From Bradyrhizobium sp. MOS003 (GTDB lineage Bacteria > Pseudomonadota > Alphaproteobacteria > Rhizobiales > Xanthobacteraceae), in contig NZ_PYFW01000007.1 in NCBI RefSeq assembly GCF_003020125.1, positions 1 through 64,000 on the forward strand: 64,000 nucleotides of DNA, read 5' to 3'. Below, piece after piece: positions 17,608 through 27,500 of the stretch. Under the pieces are notes generated by a model. It searched no databases and had not been told where the DNA came from. It worked only from the letters and a program-made list of their open reading frames with translations. Made by a program: the position numbers and the translations under genes. Each line of letters opens with the position of its first letter. Position 1 is the stretch's first letter.

Positions 17608-18372
17608 TTAGAAGGGCAGCAGCACGTCCATCACTTGCTGGCCGTAGCGCGGCTGCTGCACGTCCATGATCTGGCCGCGGCCGCCATAGGCGATGCGGGC
17701 TTGTGCGATCTTGGTGGAATCGATCGTGTTGTCGCTCTGGATGTCCTCGGGGCGGACGATGCCGGCGACCACGAGCTCGCGGATCTCGTAGTTGACGCGG
17801 ATCTCCTGCTTGCCCTCGACCACGAGATTGCCGTTCGGCAGCACCTGGGTGACGACCGCGGCGACGTTGGTCTGCAGGGCTTCCGTGCGGTTGACCGAGC
17901 CCTTGCCGTCGCTGGAGGCGGAGGAGTCGGCCGTGAGGATGCGGCCCGGCAGAACCTTCTGCGCCTGCGCGCCGAGGGTCTTGGCGCCGATGAAGTCGGT
18001 GATGCCGGAATCTTCCGAATTGGTGCGGCTGCGCTGGGTCTCGTTGGCGATGTTGGCCTTGTCCGTGATGTTCACGGTCACGGTCAGGAGGTCGCCGACC
18101 TGGCGGGCGCGCTGGTCCTTGAAGAAGGCGCGGCTGCCGTTGCGCCACAGCGAGTTCGGATTGTAGGAGGCGACTTCCGGCTTCGGCATCGGCATCTGCA
18201 CCGGCTTGTAGCCCGGCTGCGTCGTCGGATTGTCGATCGCCGACAGCTTCGGTTGCTCCCCGATCTGCGACAGGCGGTCGATTGAGGAACAGCCGCCCAG
18301 CGCGCACGAGGCCAGCAGCAGGGCAGAGATCGCGATGCGACGAAGACGGTAAGCCGAACTGAAAGCGGACAT
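17608..18372 (-). CDS. flgH: Flagellar L-ring lipoprotein FlgH
   Basis: 254 aa. Outer-membrane bushing of the basal body. A lipoprotein signal with lipobox LGGC (Cys28) is visible. The body has SLWRNGSRAFFKDQRARQVGDLLTV and LPNGNLVVEGKQEIRVNYE, both hallmarks of FlgH, and ends with the C-terminal beta pattern DVLLPF. It is the last gene of flgF-flgG-flgA-flgH, 9 bases after flgA. Confidence 0.96.
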   Translation of the reverse strand: MSAFSSAYRLRRIAISALLLASCALGGCSSIDRLSQIGEQPKLSAIDNPTTQPGYKPVQMPMPKPEVASYNPNSLWRNGSRAFFKDQRARQVGDLLTVTVNITDKANIANETQRSRTNSEDSGITDFIGAKTLGAQAQKVLPGRILTADSSASSDGKGSVNRTEALQTNVAAVVTQVLPNGNLVVEGKQEIRVNYEIRELVVAGIVRPEDIQSDNTIDSTKIAQARIAYGGRGQIMDVQQPRYGQQVMDVLLPF

Positions 18373-18381
18373 GACGAACTC

Positions 18382-19515
18382 TTACTTGGCTTGAGCTTGC
18401 GAGGCGCGAGCTTGCGGGATCTGGGCTTCTGCGATCTGGGCCGGCGACGCGGGGGCCTGAACCAGGCTCCGGAGGAGAGCTGCGGTGTCGACGGGGGCCG
18501 GCGCCTCATCGCGCTTGAGCGAGGAGGTCTGCTCGACCGCGGGCGCCATCGGCGCGGACTGGCTCGCACCCTCGATCGTCACCTGGCCGCGGCCGGTGAC
18601 GACGCCGCTCAGCGTCCGCTTGGATTGCACATTGAGCACGCTGACGGTGTCGCCCTCGGCGCCGCTCTCGATCGCCTTGCCGCGCGAGGTGAGATAGAGG
18701 CCGGGCACCTTGTAGATGATGGTGACGCTCTGGTCGCGCACCACCAGGTCGGGCTTGACCATATCGGCAGCACGCAGCGGCGTACCCGCGCGCATCGGCC
18801 GGCGCAGCTGCATGCCGACGCTGCGGTCGCGCGAGGCGGGCTCGCCGGTGATTTCGGCCTTCGGCCGGCGCTCCAGTGCGATGTCGGATGACTTCAGCAG
18901 ATCGGTACGGTCGATGTCGCGCGTCAGCACGGCCACTTCCACCGTCTCGATCGCGGTCCCGGTGAAGCGCAGCTTGGTCGGGACCGGACTGCTGTCGTTG
19001 GCGATCTCGAAGGCGATGTCGAACCTGCCGCTGCGGGCATCGTAGCGGGTTGCGACCGGCTGCAGCGCGCCGGAGTTGGAGGCATCCAGCCGCATCTCGG
19101 CGACGCCGCGGTCGAAGGTGACGGTGATGTTGGCGGCGTCCCCGAGGCCGAAGCGGTGCCCGAGCGCCGCGGCGACCGCGGTTTCGAGATCCTTGTTCGC
19201 CAGCGTGCGGGCGAGGCGGGTGACCTGCACCTCCTTGAGGTCGCCGGTCATGACGCCGATCACCTGCTTGGCGCGGAGCACCGACAGCACCTGGCCGACC
19301 GTCAGCGTGCCGGTGGTGCCGAGATCGGGCGAGCGGTAGACCGGGATCAGCGCGGCCGATCCGGCATTGTCGAGGAGATCGCCGACCCGCACCACGTCCG
19401 AAGTCACGGTGACGCTCGCGCGCAGCGTCGGCGAGGCGATGAAGTCGTCCGCGGCCGCTGCCGGCAGGGCCAGCGCGAGCAGGGCGGAGAGGGTGGCGAG
19501 GGTGGTGCGGATCAT
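18382..19515 (-). CDS. flgA: Flagellar P-ring assembly chaperone FlgA
   Basis: 377 aa periplasmic chaperone needed to build the FlgI P-ring. Signal peptide at residues 1 to about 22 (ending LPAAAA). The C-terminal SAF-type domain shows RRPMRAGTPLRAADM and LYLTSRGKAIESGAEGDTVSVLNVQSKRTLSGVV, diagnostic for FlgA. Usual FlgA is 220-330 residues; the extra length is a central domain plus an Ala/Gln-rich tail. The start at 19515 is preferred over ATG 19521 because the GAGG sits 8 bases before it. It overlaps the flgG end region closely (10 bases apart). Confidence 0.93.
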   Translation of the reverse strand: MIRTTLATLSALLALALPAAAADDFIASPTLRASVTVTSDVVRVGDLLDNAGSAALIPVYRSPDLGTTGTLTVGQVLSVLRAKQVIGVMTGDLKEVQVTRLARTLANKDLETAVAAALGHRFGLGDAANITVTFDRGVAEMRLDASNSGALQPVATRYDARSGRFDIAFEIANDSSPVPTKLRFTGTAIETVEVAVLTRDIDRTDLLKSSDIALERRPKAEITGEPASRDRSVGMQLRRPMRAGTPLRAADMVKPDLVVRDQSVTIIYKVPGLYLTSRGKAIESGAEGDTVSVLNVQSKRTLSGVVTGRGQVTIEGASQSAPMAPAVEQTSSLKRDEAPAPVDTAALLRSLVQAPASPAQIAEAQIPQARASQAQAK

Positions 19516-19525
19516 CGTCATCACC

Positions 19526-20314
19526 TCAGCGGAACAGCGCGGTGGTCGATTGCATCATCTGGTCGGCGGCGCTGATCACCTTGGCGTTCATCTCGTAGGC
19601 GCGCTGCGCGGCGATCAGGTCGCTCATCTCCGAGACGACGTCGACATTGGCCTGCTCGAGGCTGCCCTGGGTGATCTTGCCGTAGCCCTCGGAGTTCGCG
19701 GTGCCGTCCTGCGGCGGGCCGGACGACGGGGTCTCGGTGAACTGGTTGCTGCCGACCGGCTGCAAGCCGGCCTTGTTGATGAAGCGGGTCACGCCGATCT
19801 GGCCGACGATCGAGGAGGTCGATGAGCCCGGCAGCGTCACCGAGACCTGGCCCTGCTCGCTCACCGAGATGCCGGACGCGTTGTTCGGGATCGTGATCGT
19901 CGGCTGCACCGGGTTGCCCTGGGCGGTGACGACGCGCCCCTGGTTGTCCATCTGGAAGGTGCCGTCGCGGGTGTACTGGTAGGTGCCGTCCGGCATCAGG
20001 ATCTTGAAGAAGCCTTCGCCCGACATCGCGAGGTCGAGATCGTTGCCGGTCTGCGACAGCGTGCCCTGCGTCATGCTGCGCGGCGTGCCGACGGTCTTGA
20101 CGCCGCCGCCGATGTCGACGCCGACGGGCAGGATGGTGCCCTGGTCCGAGGCCTGCGCGCCGACGCGGCGGACGTGCTCGTAGATCAGGTCCTGGAACGC
20201 CGCGGTCTGCTTCTTGAAGCCGGTGGTGCGGAGGTTCGCGATGTTGTTGGAGATCACCTGAACGTTGAGTTCCTGTGCCGCCATTCCGGTCGCTGCGGTG
20301 TGAAGCGCCTGCAT
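19526..20314 (-). CDS. flgG: Distal rod protein FlgG
   Basis: 262 aa, the standard length for FlgG, which forms the distal rod. N-terminal rod signature MQALHTAATGMAAQELNVQVISNNIANLRTTGFKK and C-terminal EQANVDVVSEMSDLIAAQRAYEMNAKVI are unmistakable. The AFQDLIY segment (residues 40-46) is typical of FlgG. It lies 16 bases after flgF in the flgF-flgG-flgA-flgH operon. Confidence 0.97.
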   Translation of the reverse strand: MQALHTAATGMAAQELNVQVISNNIANLRTTGFKKQTAAFQDLIYEHVRRVGAQASDQGTILPVGVDIGGGVKTVGTPRSMTQGTLSQTGNDLDLAMSGEGFFKILMPDGTYQYTRDGTFQMDNQGRVVTAQGNPVQPTITIPNNASGISVSEQGQVSVTLPGSSTSSIVGQIGVTRFINKAGLQPVGSNQFTETPSSGPPQDGTANSEGYGKITQGSLEQANVDVVSEMSDLIAAQRAYEMNAKVISAADQMMQSTTALFR

Positions 20315-20330
20315 ATCAGTTCTCTCTCAA

Positions 20331-21092
20331 TCAGGCCGGAACGTCGGCGAGCTTCTCGATCGCCGATTTGTGGAGGTCGCTCTGCTGCTGGAGCAGGTTG
20401 GCGATGGCGGTGTAGCTGCGCATGACTTCGACCATGCGGGTCATCTCGCCGACCGAGTTCACGTTGGACTTCTCGATATAGCCCTGGCGCACGGTGGATT
20501 TGGCATCGGGCTGCTGGGTGGCGGAGCCGGCGGAATAGAGATTGGCGCCGAGCTTGGTCAGCTTGGTCGGATCGTCAAACGAGGCCATGCGGATCTTGCC
20601 GCGGATCGAGTCGGTCTTGGCGGTGCCTTCGAGCACCGTGATGGTGCCGTCCGGCGCGACGTTGATGTCGTGATCGGTCGGCTGGAAGGTGATCGGGCCG
20701 CCGGTGCCGAGCACCAGATTGCCGCTCGAGGTGACGAGCTGGCCGGTGCTGTTGAGCGTGAACTTGCCGTCGCGCGTGAACATCTCGCCGCCATTGGCCT
20801 GCACGGCGAAATAGGCGTTGCCGTCGATCGCCATGTCGAGCGGGTTGCTGGTCGCTTCCATCGCGCCCTGGCCGATGTCGCGGTAGGTGCCGCGGTCCTG
20901 CACATAGGAGACACGGCGGTCCGCGCCGACGAAATTGTCCTCGCGTGCGTTCGAGTTGAGGAATTCCTCGAACAGCGAATGGTCGGCCTTGAAGCCGTTG
21001 GTGTTGGCATTGGCGACGTTGTTGGCGATGACATCCATCTGCCGTTCCAACGTCATCTGCCGTGACAAGCCGATCAGAAGCGCGTTCTGCAT
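20331..21092 (-). CDS. flgF: Proximal rod protein FlgF
   Basis: 253 aa rod protein. N-terminal segment LIGLSRQMTLERQMDVIANNVANANTNGFKA and C-terminal EKSNVNSVGEMTRMVEVMRSYTAIANLL are the flagellar rod/hook signatures. The FEEFL segment and the order upstream of flgG give FlgF. ATG 21092 (MQNALLIGLS) is chosen, with GGGGAGA six bases upstream. First gene of its operon; divergent from fliL. Confidence 0.95.
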   Translation of the reverse strand: MQNALLIGLSRQMTLERQMDVIANNVANANTNGFKADHSLFEEFLNSNAREDNFVGADRRVSYVQDRGTYRDIGQGAMEATSNPLDMAIDGNAYFAVQANGGEMFTRDGKFTLNSTGQLVTSSGNLVLGTGGPITFQPTDHDINVAPDGTITVLEGTAKTDSIRGKIRMASFDDPTKLTKLGANLYSAGSATQQPDAKSTVRQGYIEKSNVNSVGEMTRMVEVMRSYTAIANLLQQQSDLHKSAIEKLADVPA

Positions 21093-21279
21093 CGGAAATC
21101 TCCCCTGAGCGGATCTGCCATTTCGCTCTCCCAAGCGCCGTGGCGGACCCCGTGAACGAGACCGTCGGGTTCTCCCAAACCGTTCGGTCTCGATCCTTTC
21201 TCAGCGAAAGCCGTGCCAACCTGAAAAGATTCGTAATTTCAGTGGCTTGATTATTTTCGAGGGGCGTCGGAGGGCGGCA

Positions 21280-21353
21280 GAAAGGTTCTGTTAGCCATGT
21301 CTGCCCGGCAGATTTTTCCTAGCGGATGCCAGATCGAAAGGTTCCGTTAACCA
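21280..21353. promoter_or_regulatory. flgF/fliL divergent promoter region with repeated GAAAGGTTC-NN-TTARCCAT and an ftr-like element
   Basis: GAAAGGTTC followed by GTTAGCCAT (21280-21297) recurs as GAAAGGTTC..GTTAACCAT (21336-21353), 56 bases apart. Between them is CGGCA-N5-TTCCT (21306-21320), a degenerate form of the palindrome at 12297, followed by CTAGCGG. The same order (TTAACCAT, palindrome, CCTAGCGG) is seen upstream of flgB. TTAACCAT resembles a CtrA half-site. Functional assignment is inference. Confidence 0.6.
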
Positions 21354-21465
21354 TTATTACCGTAGCGTTTGCATGAAGAGGAGCGCATCGCGCCGGGGCA
21401 TTTGTATCGCGTTCTTGTCTTATGGCTTCGCTCTTTCGACCCCTTTGAGAGATCCGGGCGCGGCC

Positions 21466-21966
21466 ATGGCAGAGAATGAAGCGGAAGGCGGCGCGGCCGC
21501 CGAAGGCGCGGAAGCCGCTCCGCCGAAGAACAAGCTGAAGCTCATCATCATGGTTGTCGGCCTGCTCGCCGTGCTCGGCGGCGGTGCTGCGACCTGGTTC
21601 TTCTTCTTTCGTCACGGCGACGACGAGCATCATGCCGAGGCAGCACCTCCGCCGAAGCCGCCGTCCTTCGTCGACGTTCCCGACATCATGGTCAATCTCG
21701 CCGGCGCGCCCGGCGAGCGCGTGCAATATCTGCGGCTGAAGATCGTGCTGGAGCTGAAGGAAGAGAAGCAGATCGAGGTGATCAAGCCGACGATGCCGCG
21801 CGTCACCGATATCTTCCAGACCTATGTGCGCGAACTGCGCCCCTCCGACCTCAACGGCTCCGCCGGCATCTTCCGCCTCAAGGAGGAGTTGACCAAGCGT
21901 GTCAACGCGGCGGTCGCCCCGGTCCAGGTCAGCGCGGTGCTGTTCAAGGAAGTCGTGATCCAGTGA
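21466..21966 (+). CDS. fliL: Flagellar basal body-associated protein FliL
   Basis: 166 aa inner-membrane protein that surrounds the stator. An Ala/Glu-rich cytoplasmic N-terminus (1-23) is followed by one membrane helix (24-48) and a periplasmic FliL domain (YLRLKIVLELKEEKQIEVIKP, then RLKEELTKRVNAAV). It starts at ATG 21466, where the family N-terminus begins; an in-frame upstream extension is not family-like. First gene of fliL-fliM-DUF6468-motE-TPR. Confidence 0.93.
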   Translation: MAENEAEGGAAAEGAEAAPPKNKLKLIIMVVGLLAVLGGGAATWFFFFRHGDDEHHAEAAPPPKPPSFVDVPDIMVNLAGAPGERVQYLRLKIVLELKEEKQIEVIKPTMPRVTDIFQTYVRELRPSDLNGSAGIFRLKEELTKRVNAAVAPVQVSAVLFKEVVIQ

Positions 21967-21995
21967 CGGCTTGCGGAAGGTAACGGGCTAGCGTC

Positions 21996-23198
21996 ATGGC
22001 CGGCAACGAACAAATGGACCAGGATGCGATTGCCGCCCAATGGGAGGCATCGCTCGATTCCGAGGATCCCGCGGAGGCCGCCAAGGCTGCCGCCGAAAAC
22101 GAACTCTCCGAGACCATGGCCCTGCAATGGGCGGCGATGGTCGAGGACGGCAGCCGCGATCTCGGCACCGGCAAGAACTCCGGCGAGCGGGTGCTGTCGC
22201 AGGAGGAGATCGACAACCTCCTCGGCTTCGCCGTCGGCGACGTCACCCTCGACGACCATTCCGGCATTCGCGCCATCATCGATTCGGCGATGGTCTCCTA
22301 CGAGCGTCTGCCGATGCTCGAAATCGTCTTCGACCGCCTGGTGCGGTTGCTGACGACGAGCTTGCGCAATTTCACTTCCGACAACGTCGAAGTCTCGCTC
22401 GACCGCATCACCTCGGTGCGCTTCGGCGATTACATGAACTCGATCCCGCTGCCCGCCGTCCTCACCGTCTTCAAGGCCGAAGAGTGGGACAATTTCGGCA
22501 TGGCGGTGGTCGATTCCAGCCTGATCTACTCGATGATCGACGTGCTGCTCGGCGGCCGCCGCGGCACCAGCCAGCTCCGTATCGAGGGGCGGCCCTACAC
22601 CACGATCGAGACCGAGCTGGTCAAGCGGCTGGTCGAGGTGGTCATGGCCGACGCCGAGCAGGCGTTCCGGCCGCTGTCGCCGGTGACCTTCACGATCGAC
22701 CGGCTCGAGACCAATCCGCGTTTCGCCGCGATCAGCCGTCCCGCGAATGCCGCGATCCTGGTGCGCCTGCGCATCGACATGGAAGACCGCGGCGGCAACA
22801 TCGAGCTGCTGCTGCCTTATGCGACCATCGAACCGATCCGGGGCGTCCTGCTCCAGATGTTCATGGGCGAAAAATTCGGCCGCGATCCGGTCTGGGAAGG
22901 CCATTTCGCAACCGAGATCGTGCAGGCGGAGATCGCCGTCGATGCCGTGCTCTACGAGGCCGAGATTCCGCTCAAGCAGCTGATGCGGCTCAAGGTCGGC
23001 GACACGCTGCCGCTGGACATGCGCGCCGACGCCAACGTCACCGTGCGCTGCGGCGACGTCACGCTCACCGAGGGGCGGATGGGCCGGGTCGGCGACCGCG
23101 TCGCGATCCGGGTGACGAAACCCTTGCGCAAGCCAAGTACGACACTTGCGATGTTCGAGAAGGTGGACGAGCAGAACAAGATGATGGAGGCCCCATGA
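21996..23198 (+). CDS. fliM: Flagellar motor switch protein FliM
   Basis: 400 aa C-ring protein that binds phosphorylated CheY and sets the rotation direction. The CheY-binding motif LSQEEIDNLL lies at residues 67-76, not at the very N-terminus as in enterics (where it is within the first 16). The first 66 residues contain two look-alike segments (AIAAQWEASL at 11-20, ALQWAAMVED at 42-51). The middle domain (GIRAIIDSAMVSYERLPMLEIVFDRLVR) and the C-terminal SpoA domain (LKVGDTLPLDM) are complete. Its stop overlaps the next ATG (ATGA). Confidence 0.96.
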   Translation: MAGNEQMDQDAIAAQWEASLDSEDPAEAAKAAAENELSETMALQWAAMVEDGSRDLGTGKNSGERVLSQEEIDNLLGFAVGDVTLDDHSGIRAIIDSAMVSYERLPMLEIVFDRLVRLLTTSLRNFTSDNVEVSLDRITSVRFGDYMNSIPLPAVLTVFKAEEWDNFGMAVVDSSLIYSMIDVLLGGRRGTSQLRIEGRPYTTIETELVKRLVEVVMADAEQAFRPLSPVTFTIDRLETNPRFAAISRPANAAILVRLRIDMEDRGGNIELLLPYATIEPIRGVLLQMFMGEKFGRDPVWEGHFATEIVQAEIAVDAVLYEAEIPLKQLMRLKVGDTLPLDMRADANVTVRCGDVTLTEGRMGRVGDRVAIRVTKPLRKPSTTLAMFEKVDEQNKMMEAP

Positions 23199-23641
23199 AC
23201 CACTCCCTGGGAATGGCGATCGAGACGCTGGTGGCTATCCTGCTGATGCTGACGATCTTCTACTGCGTCATGCTCAACAAGCGGCTGACGCGGCTGAAGG
23301 CGGACGAGCATTCGCTGAAGGCGGTGATCGGCGAGCTGATCACCGCGACCGAGATCGCCGAGCGCGCGATCGGCGGGCTGAAGCTCGCCGTGCGCGACGT
23401 CAACGAGAACCTCGGCAGCCAGCTCGCAGCGGCGACGCAGATGTCGGACCAGCTCTACAAACAGCTCGGCGAAGCCGACAACGTGGTGCGGCGGTTGTCC
23501 AAGATCGCGATCGCCGCGCGTCCCATGACCAATCCCGAAACGGCCGCCGCGCCCGCAGCCAAGCCCTCGTCGGCGAAGGCGGTGGCGGCTGCGGCCGAAG
23601 CCTTCTCCGAACGAAGACGATCCAACGGCCTTGCGGCATAA
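23195..23641 (+). CDS. DUF6468-type small membrane protein of the fliM operon
   Basis: 148 aa. One N-terminal membrane helix (about residues 8-26, ETLVAILLMLTIFYCVML), then a long amphipathic helical region (to about 105) likely to form a coiled coil, and an Ala-rich tail. It is translationally coupled to fliM by ATGA overlap, which points to a flagellar role. I recall DUF6468 as the name for such proteins in alphaproteobacterial flagellar operons, but cannot verify it. Molecular function unknown; a stator or C-ring accessory role would fit. Confidence 0.75.
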   Translation: MNHSLGMAIETLVAILLMLTIFYCVMLNKRLTRLKADEHSLKAVIGELITATEIAERAIGGLKLAVRDVNENLGSQLAAATQMSDQLYKQLGEADNVVRRLSKIAIAARPMTNPETAAAPAAKPSSAKAVAAAAEAFSERRRSNGLAA

Positions 23642-23650
23642 AGTCAGGGT

Positions 23651-24415
23651 ATGAAGTCCTTTCGTAACATCCGCGTCATCCCGGTCGTCCTGGTCGCCAT
23701 CGCAGGCCTCGCCACGCTGAAGGTGGCGGGCCTCGTGATCAATGGCGGCTACGTCTTCGACTACAAACCGAACCAGACCAAGAAGTCGTGGGCGGAGGAA
23801 AATCTGAACTTCCCGACCGGCCGCGAGGAGCCGGAGATCATCACCGGCTCGACCCATGGCGCGCCGAAGGAGGCGCCCAAGCCGGCCGCGCCCGAGACCA
23901 AGCCGGAAGGCACCGTGGTCAAGATCGACGAAGCCCAGCCGCAGATCTCGGCCTCCGAGCGCGCGATCCTCGAACGGTTGCAGGCGCGCCGCCAAGAGAT
24001 CGAGGCCCGCCAACGCGAGATCGACATCCGCGAGAGCCTGTTGAAGTCGGCCGAGAAGCGCATCGAAGGCAAGGTCGAGGAGATGAAGGCGGTGGAAACC
24101 CGCATCTCCGCGACGCAGGCCGACCAGAAGGCCGCCGAAGCCCAGCGCATGAAGGGCCTCGTGACCATGTACGAGGGCATGAAGCCCAAGGACGCCGCGC
24201 GGGTGTTCGACCGGCTGGAGATGGGCGTGCTGATCGAGATCGCCTCGGCGATCGCGCCACGGAAGATGTCGGACATCATGGGACTGATGTCGCCGGAGGC
24301 CGCCGAGAAGCTGACGGTCGAGATGGCCCGCCGTGCCAATGGCGGCGGCGATCAGTCGGCCTCGGCCGGCGAGCTGCCGAAGATCGACGGCAAGCCGACG
24401 CAAAAGCCGAATTGA
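23651..24415 (+). CDS. motE: MotE-like flagellar motor protein (MgtE-N domain)
   Basis: 254 aa. N-terminal membrane anchor (residues 9-30), a Pro/Lys-rich linker, a charged coiled coil (about 95-165, ERAILERLQARRQEIEARQ...), and a C-terminal domain like the MgtE N-domain (LVTMYEGMKPKDAARVFDRLE, then MSDIMGLMSPEAAEKL). In Sinorhizobium MotE is a periplasmic chaperone that stabilises MotC. It sits 9 bases after the DUF6468-type gene. Confidence in the MgtE-N/MotE family is high; identity of function with S. meliloti MotE is inferred. Confidence 0.8.
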   Translation: MKSFRNIRVIPVVLVAIAGLATLKVAGLVINGGYVFDYKPNQTKKSWAEENLNFPTGREEPEIITGSTHGAPKEAPKPAAPETKPEGTVVKIDEAQPQISASERAILERLQARRQEIEARQREIDIRESLLKSAEKRIEGKVEEMKAVETRISATQADQKAAEAQRMKGLVTMYEGMKPKDAARVFDRLEMGVLIEIASAIAPRKMSDIMGLMSPEAAEKLTVEMARRANGGGDQSASAGELPKIDGKPTQKPN

Positions 24416-24425
24416 GGGCTCATAC

Positions 24426-24440
24426 TTAAGAAGTCCTTAA
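24426..24440 (+). promoter_or_regulatory. CtrA-type box upstream of the TPR protein gene
   Basis: TTAA, seven bases, TTAA, then TTGGC. It lies 71 bases before the ATG and 10 bases after motE. This suggests a separate, possibly cell-cycle-controlled promoter for the large gene inside the operon. Confidence 0.6.
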
Positions 24441-24510
24441 TTGGCAAAACCTTAGACTCGGGGGCAGGGGCCGGCACCAGTGCCGCCGTGGACCCGTCGA
24501 AACGGAAGAC

Positions 24511-27500
24511 ATGCCGCCAATGGCGCGAGAGGCTGCCGATGGATTGTGGTCGCGAGCCCGCGCTCTGGCGCCGGGGCTGTCGCGGCATGTCCGCGTGCTG
24601 GTGGTCTGCCTGCTGGTCGGCGTCGGTACTCCGGCCCGGGCGGCCGATCCCGTCAGGGGCGAGGCGAGCTTTTCGGCCGGCGGCGGCTTTGCCCGTCTCG
24701 TCATCAAGCTCGGCGAGGACATTCCCTCCGAGGTGACGACCGCGGGCTCCATCCTCATCATCCGCTTCGACCGGCCGGTCGACGTTCCCGTCGACCGCGT
24801 TCCGGAAGGCGCGCCCGATTACGTCAACTCCGCGCGCCGCGACCCCGATGGCGGCGCCATCCGCCTGTCGCTGGCGCGCCGCGTCACCGTCAACACCATG
24901 AATGCCGGCGAGCGCACCTTCGTCGACCTCCTGCCGGAGGGCTGGAAGGGACCGCCGCCGAGCCTGCCGATGGACGTCGTCAAGGAACTCGCCGAGCGCG
25001 CTCGCGCGGCCGAACGCGCGCTGCGCGCCCAGCGCTCCGCGGCGGAGACCAAGAAGCGTCCGCAGATCCGCGTGCGCGCTTCGGTGCAGCCGACCTTCGT
25101 GCGCTTCGTGTTCGAGATGCCCGACGGCGTCGGCGTGTCCTCCGTGCTCAACGAGCAGAAGCTCACGCTCGCTTTCAACGCCAACCTCAATTTCGATCTG
25201 GCCGACGCGGTCGTCGCAGCGCCGCCGAACGTCGCCTCGATCAAGCAGAAGGCCGACATCGACCAGACCAATGTCGAGATCGCGCTGATCGGCGATTCCG
25301 ATGTGCATTCGTTCCGCGACGAGAAGAACTACGTCGTCGACGTCTCCTTCCAGCCCGACAAGGGCAAGACCGCCGCGACGCCCGAGGCGGCGATCGCGCA
25401 GATGAAGCCTGCCGGTCGCGGACCGGCGCCGGCGCCGGACAAGCAAGCGGCCCAGAAGCCGAAGGACGCCCATAAGGACGTCCACGGCGAGATCGCGCCG
25501 CCGACCTCCGAGAGCATCGCGCGCGAAGCCAAGATCGACGTCAAGCCCGAGCTGAAGCCGGACGCGCCCGCCGCGATGCCGCCAGCAGAAGCGCCGAAAC
25601 CGGCGCCGGCTCCCGCGACCGAGGCCGCGCCCGCTCCCGAAGCGCCCAAGGAAGCGTCCAAGGAAGCCCTGAAGGAAGCTCCGAAGGACATTTTGAAGGA
25701 AGCTGCGAAGCCCTCACCGGTGGCCGAAGCTGCGCCCGCCAAGCCGGCGCCTGCGGAGGCGCCGAAAGAGGCCGCGAAGGAGCCGGTCAAGGACGCCGTC
25801 AAGACTGCGTCCGCCGAGGCGCCGGCCGCGCCGCTGCCCACCGTCGCCAGCGTCGATGCGCGCCGCGACAGCGACGGCTTGCGCGTGACGTTCCCGATTC
25901 CGGTCGCAACGCCGGCGGCGGCTTTCCGCCGCGGCGACACGGTTTGGCTGGTGTTCGATACGCCGAAGCCGATCGACCTCGAGGCGATCCGCAGCAAGGG
26001 CGGTGTGATGATCGGCGAGGTCGGTCGCATTCCGCTCGACAAGGGCCAGGCGGTGCGCATCCGTCTCACCCGCCCGCTGGTCTATTCACTGGCGAGCGAG
26101 GAGGTCGGCAAGGAGACCAACTGGCTCCTGACGCTCGCCGACAAGATCCAGACGACGCCGCTGCCGCTGATGATGTCGCGCAACATCACCGACCCCGCGC
26201 TCGCCAACATCGCTATCCCCTTCGCCAATCCGGGCCAGCTGCACAAGCTCACCGACCCCGATGCCGGCGACACGCTCTTTGTCGTCACCGCGCAGCGGCC
26301 GGTGCGCGGCTTCATCAAGCGGCAGGATCTCGTCGATCTCTCGCTGCTGGAATCCGCGCACGGCATTGCGATCCGGCCGAATTCCGACGAGGTCGGCGTC
26401 GAGGTCGGTGCCGACAAGGTGATTCTCGGCAAGAAGGGCGGACTGACGTTGTCGCCGGTCGACATCTCGGCCGAGCGGGCGCCGACCGCGGTGCGTCCGG
26501 TGTTCAGCCCCGAAGGCTGGCGCAAGGGCCAGTCGGAGAACTTCGTGGCGCGCCAGAGCGAGCTGATCGCGGCGATCTCGGTCGTCGAGCCGGCGCTGCG
26601 CTCACTGCCGCGGCTCGATCTCGCGCAATTCTACATGTCCCGCGCGATGTATCACGAAGCCAAGGCCGTCACCGACCTGATGCTGAGCGATCCGCTCAAC
26701 AAGGAGGAGAGCGGCGCGCTGATCATGCATGCGATCGCCAGCATCCTGATCGGCCGCCCGGCGCAGGGCCTGAAGGACCTCGCCAATCCCGTGATCGGCA
26801 ACAGCCACGATTCCCAGCTCTGGAAGGCGCTCGCCTATGCGCGCCAGGGCAAATGGGCTGACGCGCGCGAGAAGTTCAAGAACGTCGAATTCGCGATCGC
26901 CTCGCTGCCGCTCGACATCCAGCGCATCGTGACGATGGACGCGATGCGCGCCTCGCTCGAGGTGAAGGACTATGCCGGCGCCTCCAAGCGCCGCAGCGAG
27001 CTCGAGGTCGTCGGCGTCTCGCCGGAGGCGGCGCCCGGCTTTGCCGTGCTGCGCGGCCGGCTCGCCGAGGCGCTCGGCCACGACAAGGACGCGCTCGACG
27101 ATTACAGGTTCGCGGCTGCCTCGGCTGATCGGCCGGCTGCGGCCGAGGCCAAGCAGCTCGAGATCGCGCTGCGGCAGAAGCGAGACGAGATCGGCAAGGA
27201 CGAGGCGCTGCGCGAGCTCGAGACCCTGTCCATGACCTGGCGCGGCGACTCGATCGAGGTCAAGACGCTGCAGATCCTGTCGAAGATGTACGCCGAGGGC
27301 GGGCGCTACCGCGACGCGCTCACCGCGGCGCGCACCGCGACCAGGTTGCAGCCGAACGCGGACGCCTCGCGTCAGGCGCAGGATCTCGCCTCGGACCTGT
27401 TTACGCAGATCTTCCTGGGGCCGAAGGGTGACGAGCTGCCCGAGGTCGAGGCGCTCGGGCTGTTCTACGAGTTTCGCGAGTTGACGCCGATCGGCAGGCG

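Noticed and set aside
24441..24453. Partial ftr-like element TTGGCAAAACCTT before the TPR gene
   Set aside because: Only one arm matches; the second arm lacks TGCC.
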